A stretch of 59,445 nt of DNA from Scytalidium lignicola. Taxonomy: Eukaryota > Ascomycota > Leotiomycetes. The stretch covers positions 1 through 59,445 of the forward strand of contig NCSJ02000269.1 of the NCBI GenBank assembly GCA_002812745.2, given 5' to 3'. This document shows, piece after piece, positions 59,074 through 59,445 of this stretch; the stretch's first letter is position 1, and every line of letters starts with the position of its first letter. The notes beneath the pieces were generated by a model. It saw only the letters and a list, made by a program, of their open reading frames with translations. It made no database searches and was not told where the DNA came from. The translations under genes and the position numbers were made by a program.

Positions 59074-59325
59074 GATCGTATCTAGCGCTGCTCGCCGCTT
59101 TGTAGCGCACGAGCGACCTTTGCCATGGTGTCCTCTTCTCAACTGCTTCTCTCTTCTCTTTCGCTCTCTCTACACAGTACGGTACGGTACAGTACAACAC
59201 TACCCGAGTACCAGTAGCCAGTAAACCCGTCTCCAGCAAACCCGCCACAACACTCAGCACTCAAACCCATATCCATATCCATTTCATTCAGCCATCAGCC
59301 GTCAGTAACTGTACCCGTAGCATCC

Positions 59326-59350
59326 ATGCGAGCACCCACTGCCTTTGGCC
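59326..59350 (+). CDS. possible first exon of a gene running off the right edge
   Basis: ATG at 59326 is followed by eight codons (MRAPTAFG plus one base) and then a perfect GTAAGT donor at 59351. Without splicing, the frame stops after ten codons. Upstream DNA has CT-rich and CCATATC-repeated leader-like sequence. No downstream exon is visible in the 95 bases that remain, so this is only a candidate; a short upstream frame in a leader is the alternative. Confidence 0.22.
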
Positions 59351-59445
59351 GTAAGTAGCCACTCACTTGTCTGTCCCGAGCGCGCGCTCAGTCGCCCTCT
59401 GGGGGTGGTGGGTGGTGGGCAACGGCGACACACACCCAAGTTAGG

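Larger units (their letters stand above)
50012..59325. other. 9.3 kb without a convincing gene
   Basis: 3' end of the coiled-coil gene, then mixed AT-rich DNA (50-52.5 kb) and more balanced DNA (53-59 kb). Reading frames of up to about 150 codons occur on both strands, but they overlap each other, lack domains and lack splice-supported continuity. Contents include a GATTT pentanucleotide run near 50360-50380, A-rich DNA at 52270-52400, GTAC-rich palindromes (50831, 52417, 53985, 55101-55124, 59172-59197), several microsatellites and N bases at 50571 and 54298. It may be the large upstream region of a gene beyond the right edge. Confidence 0.5.

Overview
The window is nuclear DNA from a filamentous ascomycete (Pezizomycotina). 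Short introns, mostly 47-150 nt with GT..AG ends and CTAAC/CTAAT-type branch points, interrupt most genes. The protein set is typical of these fungi: SWR1, TRS130, a SUN-family wall protein, an MBOAT/wax-synthase protein and a DUF202 membrane protein. A leotiomycete-like genome is my guess, but the sequence alone does not fix genus or order. I recognised no tRNA, rRNA, CRISPR array or intact transposon. Unknown bases (N) occur singly or in pairs, mostly beside A or T runs, which looks like assembly uncertainty.

Layout. 0.9-7.8 kb: a V-ATPase assembly factor (PKR1 type, minus strand) and an SCOC-type short coiled-coil protein (plus strand), separated by 5.7 kb of gene-free DNA rich in microsatellites. 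10-18.2 kb: a five-exon gene of unknown function, complex I subunit NDUFB8 (minus strand), and the chromatin remodeller SWR1 (plus strand, divergent from NDUFB8 across about 400 bp). 19.2-31 kb: a wax-synthase-like acyltransferase, TRS130 of TRAPPII (convergent with it), an amino-acid permease with seven introns, and a zinc-free medium-chain dehydrogenase/reductase. 33.8-35.2 kb: a secreted SUN-family protein. 36-40 kb: a degraded island holding broken, once intron-containing genes with stop codons that look like C-to-T changes. 40.8-50 kb: a DUF202 protein, an HCS1/SMUBP2-type helicase with a GC-AG intron, and a coiled-coil protein of unknown function. 50-59.4 kb: about 9.4 kb in which I find no convincing gene, ending in a possible first exon at the right edge.

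The genes are mostly unrelated housekeeping functions (vacuolar ATPase assembly, respiration, H2A.Z exchange, Golgi traffic, amino-acid uptake, wall biogenesis, DNA/RNA helicase). They do not form a biosynthetic cluster or operon. I did not find a demonstrable new biological system. The most unusual parts are the RIP-like pseudogene island (with a 42-bp coding tandem repeat and a short segment shared with 25.8 kb), the GC-AG intron, the in-frame stopless introns, and the recurrent GTAC-rich palindromic clusters confined to the non-coding regions.

All exon joins were worked out by hand from splice consensus, phase and family expectations. Every multi-exon model given here closes in frame, except the SUN gene, which does so only if the N at 34454 is treated as a surplus base.
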